Assembly (NCBI GenBank): GCA_018374635.1
Contig: JAHAEW010000010.1
Location: 1 to 60,864, forward strand
Origin: Clostridiales bacterium
GTDB taxonomy: Bacteria; Bacillota; Clostridia; Oscillospirales; Oscillospiraceae
Length of the DNA stretch: 60,864 nt
Direction of reading: 5' to 3'
In this document: one piece after another, positions 41,480 to 49,909 of the stretch
Layout of the letters: the number at the start of each line of letters is the position of its first letter
How positions within the stretch are numbered: position 1 is the first letter of the stretch
Position numbers and translations under genes: made by a program
Notes under the pieces: model-generated
Told to the model about the DNA's origin: nothing
Databases searched by the model: none
The model's input: only the letters and a program-made list of their open reading frames with translations

Positions 41480-41805
41480 GTTACGGACCGAAAAAAGCCA
41501 ACCTCTTTCTCATCGAGCTGGTGTGCAATCTCCTGATCTTCGCGCTGTGCGCGGCGGTCTGCGTGGGCCTTCTGGTCCATGCCCGCCGTATCAGCCGGGA
41601 GAGCACGCGGCTCACCCAGGCGGTCTATCTGGCCCAATCCATCGCGGAGGAGTGGAAAGCGACCGGGAAGGAGCCCGCGCGCCGCAGCGAGGATGACAGT
41701 GGGCTCAGCGCCCTGTGCGGCATTCGTGGGAACGAGTTGGATATCGCCATCTATCAAGACGATGTCCGGATCTATGCGCTGGAGGGGGTGACCTACCTTG
41801 GATAG
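41476..41805 (+). CDS. Minor pilin-like membrane protein
   Basis: A 109-residue protein with an N-terminal membrane helix (residues 9-33, LFLIELVCNLLIFALCAAVCVGLL) that contains an Glu-Leu near its start, as in type IV prepilin helices, followed by a soluble domain with a Cys. No usual cleavage Gly is evident. It overlaps the previous gene by four bases and the next by eight, so the three are translationally coupled. Confidence 0.65.
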   Translation: MSYGPKKANLFLIELVCNLLIFALCAAVCVGLLVHARRISRESTRLTQAVYLAQSIAEEWKATGKEPARRSEDDSGLSALCGIRGNELDIAIYQDDVRIYALEGVTYLG

Positions 41806-42199
41806 ACGGCAGGAATCTCCCTTCGGGGTGGGGATCATCACCATCATTACGGTGCTGCTGGTGCTCACCCTGTCCATTTTTGCGGCGCTGACCCTGACGA
41901 CGGCGAAGGCGGACCTGGCCCTCTCGGAGATCAATGCAGAGACGGTGCAGTCCTACTATGCCGCCGACCGGGAGGCGGCCCAGCGGTATGCCGCCTTTGC
42001 CTCCGGGGAGAAGACGGAGCTGGACGAGTGGATCCCCATGGAGGGGAATCAGTCTCTTCACATCGCGCTGGGACGCATTCCGTCGGGCGCGGTGGAGGGC
42101 GGCGTTGCCATTGAACACTGGGAAGTAGTGGCCGGCGGGCCCGACGAGAGTGAGATCCAAGACCAGTGGAACCTGTGGGACGGCGGCCTGGGCGAGTGA
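41798..42199 (+). CDS. Minor pilin-like membrane protein
   Basis: A 133-residue protein with one membrane helix at about 10-36 (FGVGIITIITVLLVLTLSIF..) preceded by the sequence ESPFGVG, and an outer domain of about 95 residues rich in acidic side chains. It resembles PilX-type or pilus-assembly minor components. It starts with TTG 41798 inside the preceding gene (8-bp overlap) and has GGAGGGGG upstream. No family name is certain. Confidence 0.65.
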   Translation: MDRRQESPFGVGIITIITVLLVLTLSIFAALTLTTAKADLALSEINAETVQSYYAADREAAQRYAAFASGEKTELDEWIPMEGNQSLHIALGRIPSGAVEGGVAIEHWEVVAGGPDESEIQDQWNLWDGGLGE

Positions 42200-42231
42200 G
42201 CCGGCCCCGCCTGCTGAAAGAAGGAAACAGC

Positions 42232-43296
42232 ATGACCATTCTGGAGATCCTGGAGGGGGCCGTGGCCCGCTCCGCCTCAGATATTCTTATCATTGCCGGC
42301 ATGCCGGCGGCCTATAAGATCCACGGCCTTATCCGGCGGGAGGGGGAGCGCCTCCTCCCGCCGGATATTCAGGCCCTGGTGGAAGAGCTCTACCACCTGG
42401 CGGGAGAGCGGGACATGAAGCGCCTGATGGAGGCGGGGGACGATGACTTTTCCTTTGCCGTGCGGGGACTCTCCCGCTTCCGGGTCAACGCCCTCAAGCA
42501 GCGCGGTTCCCTGGGACTGGTGATCCGGGTGGTCTCCTTTGCGCTGCCCGACCGTGAGACCATGGGCATCCCGGATAATGTGATGGCCTTTTCCCGCTGC
42601 ACCCGGGGGATGGTGCTCTTCACCGGTCCGGCGGGCAGCGGAAAGACCACCACGCTGGCCTGTCTGGTGGACGCGGTCAACTCCACCCGCAACAGCCACA
42701 TCATCACCATTGAAGACCCGATCGAATACCTCCACCAGCACAAGGAGAGCGTGGTGACCCAGCGGGAGCTGTCCACCGATACCGCCTCCTACGACGCCGC
42801 GCTGCGGGCCGCCCTGCGGGAGGCCCCCGACATCATCCTCCTGGGGGAGATGCGGGACGCCGACACCGTCCGGGCCGCCGTTACGGCCGCCGAGACGGGA
42901 CACCTGGTCATCTCGACCCTGCATACGGTGGGGGCGTCCAGCACGATCGACCGGATCGTGGACTCCTTCCCGCCGGAGCAGCAGCGGCAGATTCGCACCC
43001 AGCTGTCCATGGTGCTGGAAGGGGTGGTCTCCCAGCAGCTGGTACCCACGGTGGACGGAGGCCTGACCCCGGCCTTTGAGGTGATGGTGGTCAACAGCGC
43101 CATCCGCAATATGATCCGGGAGTCCAAGGCCCATCAGATCGATAATGTGATCTCCCAAAGCGCGGCAGAGGGCATGATCTCCATGGACCAGAGCTTGCTG
43201 CGCCTGGCGCAGGATGGACGTATTACCCACGAGGAGGCCGTGCGCCACAGCATCAACAGCGAATGGATGCAAAAACGGCTTGCCGCGGTGCGGTGA
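42232..43296 (+). CDS. pilT: PilT-type retraction ATPase
   Basis: A 354-residue secretion/pilus motor ATPase. Walker A GPAGSGKTTT is at about residues 132-141, the Asp box has ITIEDPIEYLH, the Walker B-type segment is APDIILLGEMRD, and the His box is GHLVISTLHT. The C-terminal AIRNMIRE motif marks PilT (retraction) rather than PilB. Length equals the PilT norm. It hydrolyses ATP to pull pilin subunits back through the platform protein. ATG 42232 follows AAAGAAGGAAACAGC. It is the only motor ATPase in this locus. Confidence 0.93.
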   Translation: MTILEILEGAVARSASDILIIAGMPAAYKIHGLIRREGERLLPPDIQALVEELYHLAGERDMKRLMEAGDDDFSFAVRGLSRFRVNALKQRGSLGLVIRVVSFALPDRETMGIPDNVMAFSRCTRGMVLFTGPAGSGKTTTLACLVDAVNSTRNSHIITIEDPIEYLHQHKESVVTQRELSTDTASYDAALRAALREAPDIILLGEMRDADTVRAAVTAAETGHLVISTLHTVGASSTIDRIVDSFPPEQQRQIRTQLSMVLEGVVSQQLVPTVDGGLTPAFEVMVVNSAIRNMIRESKAHQIDNVISQSAAEGMISMDQSLLRLAQDGRITHEEAVRHSINSEWMQKRLAAVR

Positions 43297-43308
43297 GGAG
43301 GAGAAGCT

Positions 43309-43755
43309 ATGCCGGCAAATATGAACCACTATGACGCAGCCGTCCGGATCTGTGTGGATCAGGTCACGGACGGGCGTATCTGCGGACGGGCCGTGAGCCG
43401 CCGCCTGCTGCGCCCGTTTTCCTTTTCGGACATCGGCGGGCTTCTGCTCCAATTGGAGGAAGTGCTGGACGCCCAGAATTTTCCCCAGGCTTTTGAGCGC
43501 ACCCGGACCTTCTGCCCCGAACGGGGAGAGGGGAGCGCCGCTCTGGCCGCAAAAGATCTGAACAGCGGCATGTCCCGGGAAGAGGTGGAGGCCGCCCGGG
43601 GCGAGCGGGCCACGGTTCAGCTGTATGTCATCACCCGGCGGAATACCACCTGGCAGGGCTTTCTGGACTGGCTGGACGGGACGCCGCGGCAGGAGTATGC
43701 CAGCGTACTGGAACTCATCAAGTGTGTGGATGAACGGCTGAGCGGAAAAGCGTAA
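43309..43755 (+). CDS. Hypothetical protein downstream of pilT
   Basis: A 148-residue cytosolic protein of unknown family. The N-terminus DAAVRICVDQVTDGRICGRAVSRR has two Cys; the middle is acidic and helical; the end repeats segments like TTWQGFLDWLDG. The gene begins 12 bases after pilT with AGGAGGAGAAGC and is the last of the pilus operon, so it may regulate the motor or the filament; that is only context. A terminator follows. Confidence 0.6.
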   Translation: MPANMNHYDAAVRICVDQVTDGRICGRAVSRRLLRPFSFSDIGGLLLQLEEVLDAQNFPQAFERTRTFCPERGEGSAALAAKDLNSGMSREEVEAARGERATVQLYVITRRNTTWQGFLDWLDGTPRQEYASVLELIKCVDERLSGKA

Positions 43756-43765
43756 CATGCAGCAG

Positions 43766-43806
43766 CCCGCCGGGCCCGGTTTCTTTGGGCGCCCGGCGGG
43801 ATTTTT
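43766..43806 (+). terminator. Terminator of the pilus operon
   Basis: A 10-bp stem (cccgccgggc / gcccggcggg) with a 15-base loop, followed by ATTTTT. It lies 10 bases after the last gene of the pilus operon. The region 43807-44026 beyond it is AT-rich and holds a TATAAT (43970-43975) likely serving the next gene. Confidence 0.85.
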
Positions 43807-44026
43807 GCATCCAAAAAAGGAAAAGCGTGCGACGAAGTCCCCTAAAAAGCGGCACGATCTGACAAATATCACGATTGACGGCGATGGAATTGGAAGAAAT
43901 GTGTGGAAAAATGACACTTCGCCTGGAAAATTGCGAACGATTTTTCTTTCCGAGCCGTATGAAATACAATATAATGGAATTATGTTGCATTGGAAGTGAT
44001 CTGATATAAGGAGGGGAAGGCGCAAG

Positions 44027-44305
44027 ATGAGGGAATTATACGTCGGGCAGCGCACTGAGGAGGATGAGGACGGTCAAAAGTACTGCTTCGACTATTACAT
44101 CTTGGTGGACCAAATGTGTGTGAGTGATGGGTTCGCCTGTGAAAGCTACGGCGTAAAGATTGCGGCTGCGGATGGAAGTGGGGGAGCACAGATCCCCCAT
44201 ATCACCGTAAGCGTTTCCCGCATTGATGAATTAATGGAACTTCTGCTGCGCAACATAGTAACTCCTTCCACCCTGCGAGATGTGGTTCTGGATTGGATCG
44301 CATAA
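44027..44305 (+). CDS. DUF6514-like small protein
   Basis: A 92-residue protein that resembles the DUF6514 family of short Clostridia proteins (CFDYYILVDQMCVSDGFACESYGVKIAA split, then a helical end DELMELLLRNIVTPSTLRDVV). Function unknown. It has GGAGGGGAAGGCGCAAG upstream and a strong terminator after it, so it is a single-gene unit. Confidence 0.7.
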   Translation: MRELYVGQRTEEDEDGQKYCFDYYILVDQMCVSDGFACESYGVKIAAADGSGGAQIPHITVSVSRIDELMELLLRNIVTPSTLRDVVLDWIA

Positions 44306-44311
44306 GCATGG

Positions 44312-44353
44312 ATACCAGAGGCCGGATCTACGATCCGGCCTCTGGTATTTTTT
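44312..44353 (+). terminator. Intrinsic terminator
   Basis: A 17-bp perfect stem (ataccagaggccggatc / gatccggcctctggtat) with loop tac, followed by TTTTTT. Very strong. Confidence 0.92.
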
Positions 44354-44388
44354 ATAAAAACAGGGCATGCAAAGGGGAAGAAGCTGGA

Positions 44389-44417
44389 TTGACAGTTGAT
44401 GGGAAAACGGGTAAAAT
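44389..44417 (+). promoter_or_regulatory. Promoter for NSS transporter
   Basis: -35 TTGACA (44389-44394), 17-bp spacer, -10 TAAAAT (44412-44417), 52 bases before the GTG start at 44469. Confidence 0.7.
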
Positions 44418-44468
44418 GTCAACACATGTGTGGGCGCTGTGCCCAAAAGAGGCAAGGAGGAACTGGAT

Positions 44469-45863
44469 GTGAAAGAGAGAGAGACCTTTGCGTCCCGGCT
44501 GGGCTTTGTGCTCATCTCAGCGGGATGTGCGATTGGTCTGGGAAATGTGTGGCGCTTCCCCTATATTGTAGGACAGTATGGCGGGGCGGCCTTCGTGCTG
44601 ATTTACCTGGCCTTCCTGGTGGTGATGGGTCTGCCCATCATGGCGATGGAGTTCGCGGTGGGACGGGCCAGCCGGAAGAGTGTGCTCGTCTCCTTCCAGC
44701 AGCTGGAGCCCGAGGGGAGCAAGTGGCACTGGTACGGCTGGTTCGGCATGGCGGGCAACTATCTGCTCATGATGTTCTATACCACCATTGCCGGCTGGCT
44801 CCTGCTGTATTTCTGCAAGATGGTGCTGGGCCGCTTTGAGGGCCTGGATACCGCCGGTGTGGCGGATGCCTATGGGCAGATGGTGGCCACGCCCGGCGTC
44901 CAGCTGCTTTTTATGGCCGTTGTGGTGGTGCTGGGCATGCTGGTGTGCAGCCGGGGACTGCAAAACGGCGTGGAGAAAATCAACAAGGCCATGATGCTCT
45001 GCCTGCTGGCGCTGCTGGCGGTGCTGGCGGTGCGCGCCGTCACCCTGCCCGGGGCAATGGAGGGCCTGAAGTTCTACCTGGTGCCCAATTTCCACAACCT
45101 GATGTATGACGGCGAGGGAAACTTCCGCCTCTTCCGGGCCATTTATGACGCGATGGGGCAGGCCTTCTTTACCCTGAGCCTGGGCATCGGCGCCATGGCC
45201 ATCTTCGGCAGCTACATTGGCAAGGAGCGCCGCCTGTTCGGCGAGGCCATCAGCGTGGGCATCCTGGATACCTGCGTGGCCTTCATTTCGGGCCTGATCA
45301 TCTTCCCCTCGGCCTTTGCCTTTGGGGTGCAGCCCGATGCGGGTCCCAACCTGATCTTTGTCACCCTGCCCAATGTCTTTAACGCCATGCCTGGCGGCCG
45401 GGTGTGGGGGGCCATGTTCTTTGTGTTCCTCTTCTTTGCCGCCCTCTCCACAGTGACGGCAGTCTTTGAGAACATTCTGGCCTGCTGGATGGACAAGTGG
45501 AAGATCTCCAGGCGCAAGGCGGTGCTGGCCAACCTGGTGCTCATCTTCCTGTTGAGCCTCCCCTGCCTGCTGGGCAACAACCTGTGGAGCGGCGTAAAGG
45601 TACTGGGCATGGGGATCATGGACCTGGAGGATTTCCTGGTCAGCAACAATCTGCTGCCTCTGGGTTCGGTGGTCTACCTGCTCTTCTGCTGTGCCTCCGA
45701 GAAGCACGGCTGGGGCTATGAGAACTTCCTGCGGGAGGCCAACCAGGGGGAGGGCGCCCGCTTCCCGGGAAAGCTGCGCTTTTACTTTACCTTTATCCTC
45801 CCCGTGATCGTGCTCATCATCTTCTTTATGGGCTACTGGGATAAGTTTGCGCCCAAGGGCTGA
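44469..45863 (+). CDS. NSS-family sodium-dependent transporter
   Basis: A 464-residue neurotransmitter:sodium symporter homologue (LeuT/MhsT fold, 11-12 membrane segments). Typical N-terminal block: FASRLGFVLISAGCAIGLGNVWRFPY in pieces, with the unwound first helix holding sodium and substrate. In bacteria this family imports amino acids (for example tryptophan, tyrosine, alanine). The likely start is GTG 44469 after AAGGAGGAACTGGAT; ATG 44467 is in another frame and stops at once. Own promoter; single gene. Confidence 0.9.
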   Translation: MKERETFASRLGFVLISAGCAIGLGNVWRFPYIVGQYGGAAFVLIYLAFLVVMGLPIMAMEFAVGRASRKSVLVSFQQLEPEGSKWHWYGWFGMAGNYLLMMFYTTIAGWLLLYFCKMVLGRFEGLDTAGVADAYGQMVATPGVQLLFMAVVVVLGMLVCSRGLQNGVEKINKAMMLCLLALLAVLAVRAVTLPGAMEGLKFYLVPNFHNLMYDGEGNFRLFRAIYDAMGQAFFTLSLGIGAMAIFGSYIGKERRLFGEAISVGILDTCVAFISGLIIFPSAFAFGVQPDAGPNLIFVTLPNVFNAMPGGRVWGAMFFVFLFFAALSTVTAVFENILACWMDKWKISRRKAVLANLVLIFLLSLPCLLGNNLWSGVKVLGMGIMDLEDFLVSNNLLPLGSVVYLLFCCASEKHGWGYENFLREANQGEGARFPGKLRFYFTFILPVIVLIIFFMGYWDKFAPKG

Positions 45864-45888
45864 TCGCCTGCATTTCGGGAAATGGGGA

Positions 45889-45917
45889 TTGACAGAAGGT
45901 TTGATTGGTCCTACAAT
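45889..45917 (+). promoter_or_regulatory. Promoter of thiamine operon
   Basis: Consensus -35 TTGACA (45889-45894), 17-bp spacer, -10 TACAAT (45912-45917), immediately ahead of the TPP riboswitch. Confidence 0.85.
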
Positions 45918-45923
45918 AAAACA

Positions 45924-46008
45924 CGCAAGGGAGCTCCCGCGAGGGGGCTGAGAGGAGGGGCGGGTCCCTCGACCTTACCTGATGTGGGTAATGCCAACGT
46001 AGGGACGC
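45924..46008 (+). promoter_or_regulatory. TPP riboswitch (THI element)
   Basis: The aptamer shows the hallmark sequences CTGAGAGGA (about 45948-45956), ACCTGATGTGGGTAATGCCA and the 3' CGTAGGGA (about 45977-46004). The left arm of P1/P2 is the GGGAGCTCCC region. It senses thiamine pyrophosphate and is followed by an intrinsic terminator (46064-46098), so high TPP ends transcription before thiD. It controls the whole salvage operon from thiD to the M20 hydrolase. Confidence 0.97.
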
Positions 46009-46063
46009 GGCACAGACTTCGTGCGGTTCTTCTCCGTGCGGAGGAGGATAGAGAAACGCTTGA

Positions 46064-46098
46064 GGCGGGATGTCCCAGTTGGGGCATCCCGCCTTTTT
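46064..46098 (+). terminator. Riboswitch-controlled terminator
   Basis: A 13-bp stem (ggcgggatgtccc / ggggcatcccgcc) with loop agtt and TTTTT, between the TPP aptamer and thiD. Expression platform of the riboswitch. Confidence 0.92.
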
Positions 46099-46146
46099 GG
46101 GTCTGCCCCCACAGAAAATGCAAACGAGAAAAGGAGAGGTAAGCAG

Positions 46147-46947
46147 ATGAGGCGAGTTTTGACCATTGCGGGCAGCGATTCCAGCGGCGGCGCGGGGATC
46201 CAGGCCGACCTGAAGACCATGACCTGCCTGGGGGTATACGGCATGAGCGCCATCACCGCCCTGACGGCCCAGAACACCACCGGCGTGCGGGAGGTGTTGG
46301 AGGCCGCCCCCGCCTTTGTGGGCGCACAGCTGGACTGCGTGTTTGAGGACATCCGGCCCGACGCGGTAAAGATCGGCATGGTCTCCAACGCCGACATCAT
46401 CCGGGTCATTGCCGCCAAGCTGCGGGAATACCGGGCAGAGCGCGTTGTGGTGGACCCGGTGATGGTGGCCACCAGCGGCAGCGCTCTCATGCAGGACACC
46501 GCCCTTATCGCGCTGATGGAGGAGCTCTTCCCCCTGGCGGCGGTGATTACGCCCAATCTCCCCGAGGCTCAGCGGCTTTGCGGCTTTGCGGTGGAGAGTG
46601 AGGCGGATATGCTCCGGGCCGCCCGCGCCATCGGGGAGCGCCTTCCCGGGGGCGTGCTGGTCAAGGGGGGACACCGGAGCGACACGGCGGACGATCTCCT
46701 CTGGTGGAAGGGCGAGGCCATCTGGTTCCGCTCCCCCCGGGTGGATAATCCCAACAACCACGGTTCAGGCTGCACCCTCTCCTCCGCCATCGCCTCCTTC
46801 CTGGCTCTGGGCGAGGAGCTGCCCGGGGCGGTGCGCAAGGGCAAGGCCTACATTACCGCCGCCATGGAGGCCCGGCTGGATCTGGGACGGGGCAGCGGTC
46901 CGCTCCAGCATAACTACGCCATTGCGGAAGGAGGAAGCGTACAATGA
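46147..46947 (+). CDS. thiD: HMP / HMP-phosphate kinase ThiD
   Basis: A 266-residue ribokinase-family enzyme that phosphorylates 4-amino-5-hydroxymethyl-2-methylpyrimidine (HMP) and HMP-P to HMP-PP. Signature elements: N-terminal TIAGSDSSGGAGIQADLKT and the C-terminal NHGSGCTLSSAIAS with the catalytic Asp/Gly-Gly anion hole. ATG 46147 (MRRVLTIAG) follows AAAGGAGAGGTAAGCAG. First gene after the TPP riboswitch; its stop overlaps the next start (ATGA). Confidence 0.95.
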   Translation: MRRVLTIAGSDSSGGAGIQADLKTMTCLGVYGMSAITALTAQNTTGVREVLEAAPAFVGAQLDCVFEDIRPDAVKIGMVSNADIIRVIAAKLREYRAERVVVDPVMVATSGSALMQDTALIALMEELFPLAAVITPNLPEAQRLCGFAVESEADMLRAARAIGERLPGGVLVKGGHRSDTADDLLWWKGEAIWFRSPRVDNPNNHGSGCTLSSAIASFLALGEELPGAVRKGKAYITAAMEARLDLGRGSGPLQHNYAIAEGGSVQ

Positions 46948-47240
46948 ACGCGAGCATTGCCATTCAGGTCCTGCCCAAGGTGATGGAGCAGGAGGAAACC
47001 CGGCGGATCGTGGACGAGGTCATCGCCCATCTGGCCTCCACGGGGCTGCACTATGTGGTGGGACCCTTCGAGACCACGCTGGAGGGCGATCTGGAAGAAC
47101 TTCTCGACATCGTCAAGGAGTGCTGCCGCATCTGTGTGCGGGCCGGCGCCCCCAGCGTGATGAGCTATGTGAAGATCAGCTATAAGCCCGACGGCGTGTG
47201 GACCATCGACGACAAGACGGGCAAGTACCAGAATCGCTGA
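46944..47240 (+). CDS. Thiamine-binding protein (MTH1187/YkoF-type)
   Basis: A 98-residue protein of the MTH1187/Thiamine_BP family, small ferredoxin-like-fold proteins that bind thiamine or HMP. The start MNASIAIQVLPK and the segment GLHYVVGPFETTLEGDLEELLDIVKE fit the family. Probably a cytosolic carrier or sensor for the salvage pathway. It is coupled to thiD by an ATGA overlap. Confidence 0.88.
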   Translation: MNASIAIQVLPKVMEQEETRRIVDEVIAHLASTGLHYVVGPFETTLEGDLEELLDIVKECCRICVRAGAPSVMSYVKISYKPDGVWTIDDKTGKYQNR

Positions 47241-47253
47241 GGAGGAGACGGAA

Positions 47254-47790
47254 ATGAAACTGACTGCGGATACCCACACCATGACCCGCTCCAACAGCCT
47301 TTCCGTGCGCCGGATGGTGCTGGCCGCCATGCTGGCGGGGCTGGGGTTCGTCCTCTCCACCTTTGTCTACTTTCCCTCCATGGCGCCCTTCCAGCACTTC
47401 TGCAATATCCTGGGCGCGGTATTCCTGGGCCCCTGGTACGGCTTTGCGGCGGCCCTGCTTACGGGGCTGCTGCGGATGCTCACCGGACGGACCATCCAGG
47501 CGGTGGTGGGAGCCGTGTTCGGCGCGTTCCTCTCCGGCCTGCTCTATCAGAAGACCCGGAAGCTGTGGCTGGGCTATGTGGGTGAGGTCATCGGCACCGG
47601 CTTTATCAGCGCCATGGTGGCCTATCCCCTGATGAAGCAGTTCTATGGGCTGGACGCCCAGTCCCCCTTCTTCTACATCCCGGCTTATCTGCCCTCCTCC
47701 GCGGTGGGCGGCCTGATGGGCTGCGCCGTTATCCTGCTCCTCAAGCGTTCCGGCGCGCTGGACCGGATGCTGGAGCAGCTCAAGCGCTGA
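47254..47790 (+). CDS. thiW: ThiW, ECF S-component for thiazole
   Basis: A 178-residue membrane protein with about six hydrophobic segments, an S-component of an energy-coupling factor transporter. ThiW proteins occur beside thiM/thiE under TPP riboswitches and are believed to take up hydroxyethylthiazole. The shared EcfAAT energising module must be encoded elsewhere. Start has GAGGAGGAGACGGAA upstream. Next gene, thiM, uses the same substrate. Confidence 0.9.
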   Translation: MKLTADTHTMTRSNSLSVRRMVLAAMLAGLGFVLSTFVYFPSMAPFQHFCNILGAVFLGPWYGFAAALLTGLLRMLTGRTIQAVVGAVFGAFLSGLLYQKTRKLWLGYVGEVIGTGFISAMVAYPLMKQFYGLDAQSPFFYIPAYLPSSAVGGLMGCAVILLLKRSGALDRMLEQLKR

Positions 47791-47798
47791 GGTGGGCC

Positions 47799-48635
47799 AT
47801 GGAGCGGACGGAACTTGCCTCCTGCCTGGGGGCGGTGCGGGAGCGCGCCCCCCTGGTCCAGTGTATTACCAATTTTGTGACTGTCAACGACTGCGCCAAT
47901 ATCCTGCTGGCCGCCGGGGCCTCCCCCACCATGGCCCATGACATCCGTGAGGTGGAGGAGGCCGTGGCGGGCGTCCAGGCTCTGGTGCTGAACCTGGGGG
48001 CCATTGGGGATGTGGAGGCCATGCTCCTGGCCGGAAAGCGGGCCAACCAGCTGGGCATCCCGGTGGTACTGGACCCGGTGGCGGCGGGGGTCACCTCCCT
48101 GCGGCGGGAGGCCTGCCGCCGCCTCCTCGCCGAGCTGCGCTTCACCGTGATCCGGGGCAATGCCTCCGAGATCCGCGCCCTGGCCCTGGGCGCAGAGGGC
48201 GGGAGCGGCGTGGATGTGTCGGCCGGCGACGCGGTCACCGAGGAGAATCTCTCCCGGGGCGTGGAGCTGTGCCGCCGTCTGGCGAAGTCTACGGGGGCGG
48301 TGACCGCCCTCTCGGGCCAGGTGGACATCCTGTCCGACGGGACGCAGACCGTTTTGATCCGGGGCGGCGTGCCCACCATGAGCCGGGTGACAGGCGCCGG
48401 GTGTATGCTCACCGCCCTGCTGGGGGCCTTCTGCGGGGCCAATCCGGAGCGCCCCCTGGCGGCGGCGGCCGCCGCCGTGGCCGCCGTGGACCTGGCGGGG
48501 GAGCGGGCCGAGGAGCGGCGGGTGCGATACGGCACCGGGAACGCCACCTTCCGCACCGACCTGATCGACGCGGTGTTCAATCTGACCGAGGACGAACTGA
48601 GAGAAGGAGTACGCTATGAAATTTACCAGGGATGA
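47799..48635 (+). CDS. thiM: Hydroxyethylthiazole kinase ThiM
   Basis: A 278-residue kinase that phosphorylates 4-methyl-5-(2-hydroxyethyl)thiazole. Family signatures: PLVQCITNFVTVNDCANILLA split near residues 19-39, ASPTMAHD, LDPVAAG, and RVTGAGCMLTALLGAF with the catalytic Cys/Asp region. It overlaps thiE by 20 bases and starts eight bases after thiW, so these are one translational block for thiazole salvage. Confidence 0.95.
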   Translation: MERTELASCLGAVRERAPLVQCITNFVTVNDCANILLAAGASPTMAHDIREVEEAVAGVQALVLNLGAIGDVEAMLLAGKRANQLGIPVVLDPVAAGVTSLRREACRRLLAELRFTVIRGNASEIRALALGAEGGSGVDVSAGDAVTEENLSRGVELCRRLAKSTGAVTALSGQVDILSDGTQTVLIRGGVPTMSRVTGAGCMLTALLGAFCGANPERPLAAAAAAVAAVDLAGERAEERRVRYGTGNATFRTDLIDAVFNLTEDELREGVRYEIYQG

Positions 48636-49275
48636 GATCCGCAGCGCCATGCTGCTCTATGCCGTGACCGACCGGAGCTGGCTGGGGGAGCGCACCCTCC
48701 CCGAGGTGACCGAGGAGGTGCTGCGCAGCGGCGCCACCTTCCTTCAGGTCCGGGAAAAGGGAATGGACCACGACGCCTTTCTGGCTGAGGCCGAGATCCT
48801 CAAAGAGCAGGCGGGGCGCTATCACGTGCCCTTTGTGGTCAACGACTCCATTGAAGTGGCCCTAGAGTGCGACGCTGACGGCGTCCATGTGGGCCAGAGC
48901 GACATCGTAGGCAAGGATGTGCGCGCCATGATCGGTCCGGATAAGATCCTGGGCATCTCGGCCAACACGGTGGAGACCGCCCTGGCCGCCCAGCAGGCGG
49001 GGGCCGACTACATCGGCGTGGGCGCGGTCTTCGGTACCACCACCAAGAAGGACGCCAAGAGCCTGACGGTGGAGGCGCTGCGGGCCATCTGCGACGCGGT
49101 GGACATCCCCGTGGTGGCCATCGGCGGCATCAGCGCGGACAACCTCCTCCAGCTCCAGGGGAGCGGGGTGGACGGCGTGGCCGTGGTCTCCGCCATCTTT
49201 GCCCAGCCCGATCCCGGCGCGGCCACCGCCCATCTGCGCACCCTGGCCGAGGAGCTGGTGGCGGCCCATGGATAA
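48616..49275 (+). CDS. thiE: Thiamine phosphate synthase ThiE
   Basis: A 219-residue TIM-barrel enzyme joining HMP-PP and hydroxyethylthiazole phosphate to thiamine phosphate. Conserved parts: LYAVTDRSWLG, TFLQVREKGMD, VNDSIEVALECDADGVHVGQ in pieces, GISANT, and AIGGISADNLLQL. ATG 48616 follows AAGGAGTACGCT. Overlaps thiM upstream and the HAD gene downstream. Confidence 0.96.
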   Translation: MKFTRDEIRSAMLLYAVTDRSWLGERTLPEVTEEVLRSGATFLQVREKGMDHDAFLAEAEILKEQAGRYHVPFVVNDSIEVALECDADGVHVGQSDIVGKDVRAMIGPDKILGISANTVETALAAQQAGADYIGVGAVFGTTTKKDAKSLTVEALRAICDAVDIPVVAIGGISADNLLQLQGSGVDGVAVVSAIFAQPDPGAATAHLRTLAEELVAAHG

Positions 49276-49909
49276 GGGCTTTTGCATTTTCGACATGGAC
49301 GGCACCCTGGTGGACTCCATGGGATACTGGCGGCGATTGGGCCGGGATTATCTGGAACAGCGGGGCGTATCTCCCACGGCGGAGCAGCTGGCCCCCATCG
49401 GCCCCATGACCATGCTGGAGTCGGCCGCCTATTTTATGGAGACCTTCCACATCCCGGGCCCGCCTGCGGCCATTGTGGAGGAGATGCACGCCGTCATGGA
49501 GGACCACTACCGCCGGGACATCCCACCCAAGGGGGGCGTGAAGGCATATCTGGAGGGACTCCGGGACCGGGGGGTCCGCCTCTGTGTGGCCACCGCCACG
49601 GCTGAGCCCCTCTCCCACGCCTGCCTGGAGCGGCTGGAGGTGGACGGATGCTTTGACTTCCTCCTCAGCTGCGAGACCCTGGGAGTAGGCAAGTCCCGAC
49701 CGGACATCTATCTGGAGGCCGCCCGCCGTCTGGGGGCGGCGCCGGGTGAGATTGCCGTCTTTGAGGATGCGCTCTACGCCGTACGCACCGCCCGGGAGGC
49801 GGGATTTTACGTGGTGGGCGTGGCCGAGGAGGCCTACGCCGGGGACTGGCCCCAGGTGTGCGCCCTCGCCCATGAGACCATCACCGATTGGAGGAACTGC
49901 GTTCTATGA
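49268..49909 (+). CDS. HAD-family phosphatase in thiamine operon
   Basis: A 213-residue HAD-superfamily (subfamily IA) hydrolase. The catalytic motif is FDMDGTLVDS at about residues 7-16; motif II ATATAEPLS and motif III/IV KSRPDIYLE..FEDALYA follow. Its start overlaps the thiE stop by eight bases. In a thiamine salvage operon it most likely dephosphorylates thiamine phosphate or HMP-phosphate; specificity is not shown by sequence. Confidence 0.9.
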   Translation: MDKGFCIFDMDGTLVDSMGYWRRLGRDYLEQRGVSPTAEQLAPIGPMTMLESAAYFMETFHIPGPPAAIVEEMHAVMEDHYRRDIPPKGGVKAYLEGLRDRGVRLCVATATAEPLSHACLERLEVDGCFDFLLSCETLGVGKSRPDIYLEAARRLGAAPGEIAVFEDALYAVRTAREAGFYVVGVAEEAYAGDWPQVCALAHETITDWRNCVL

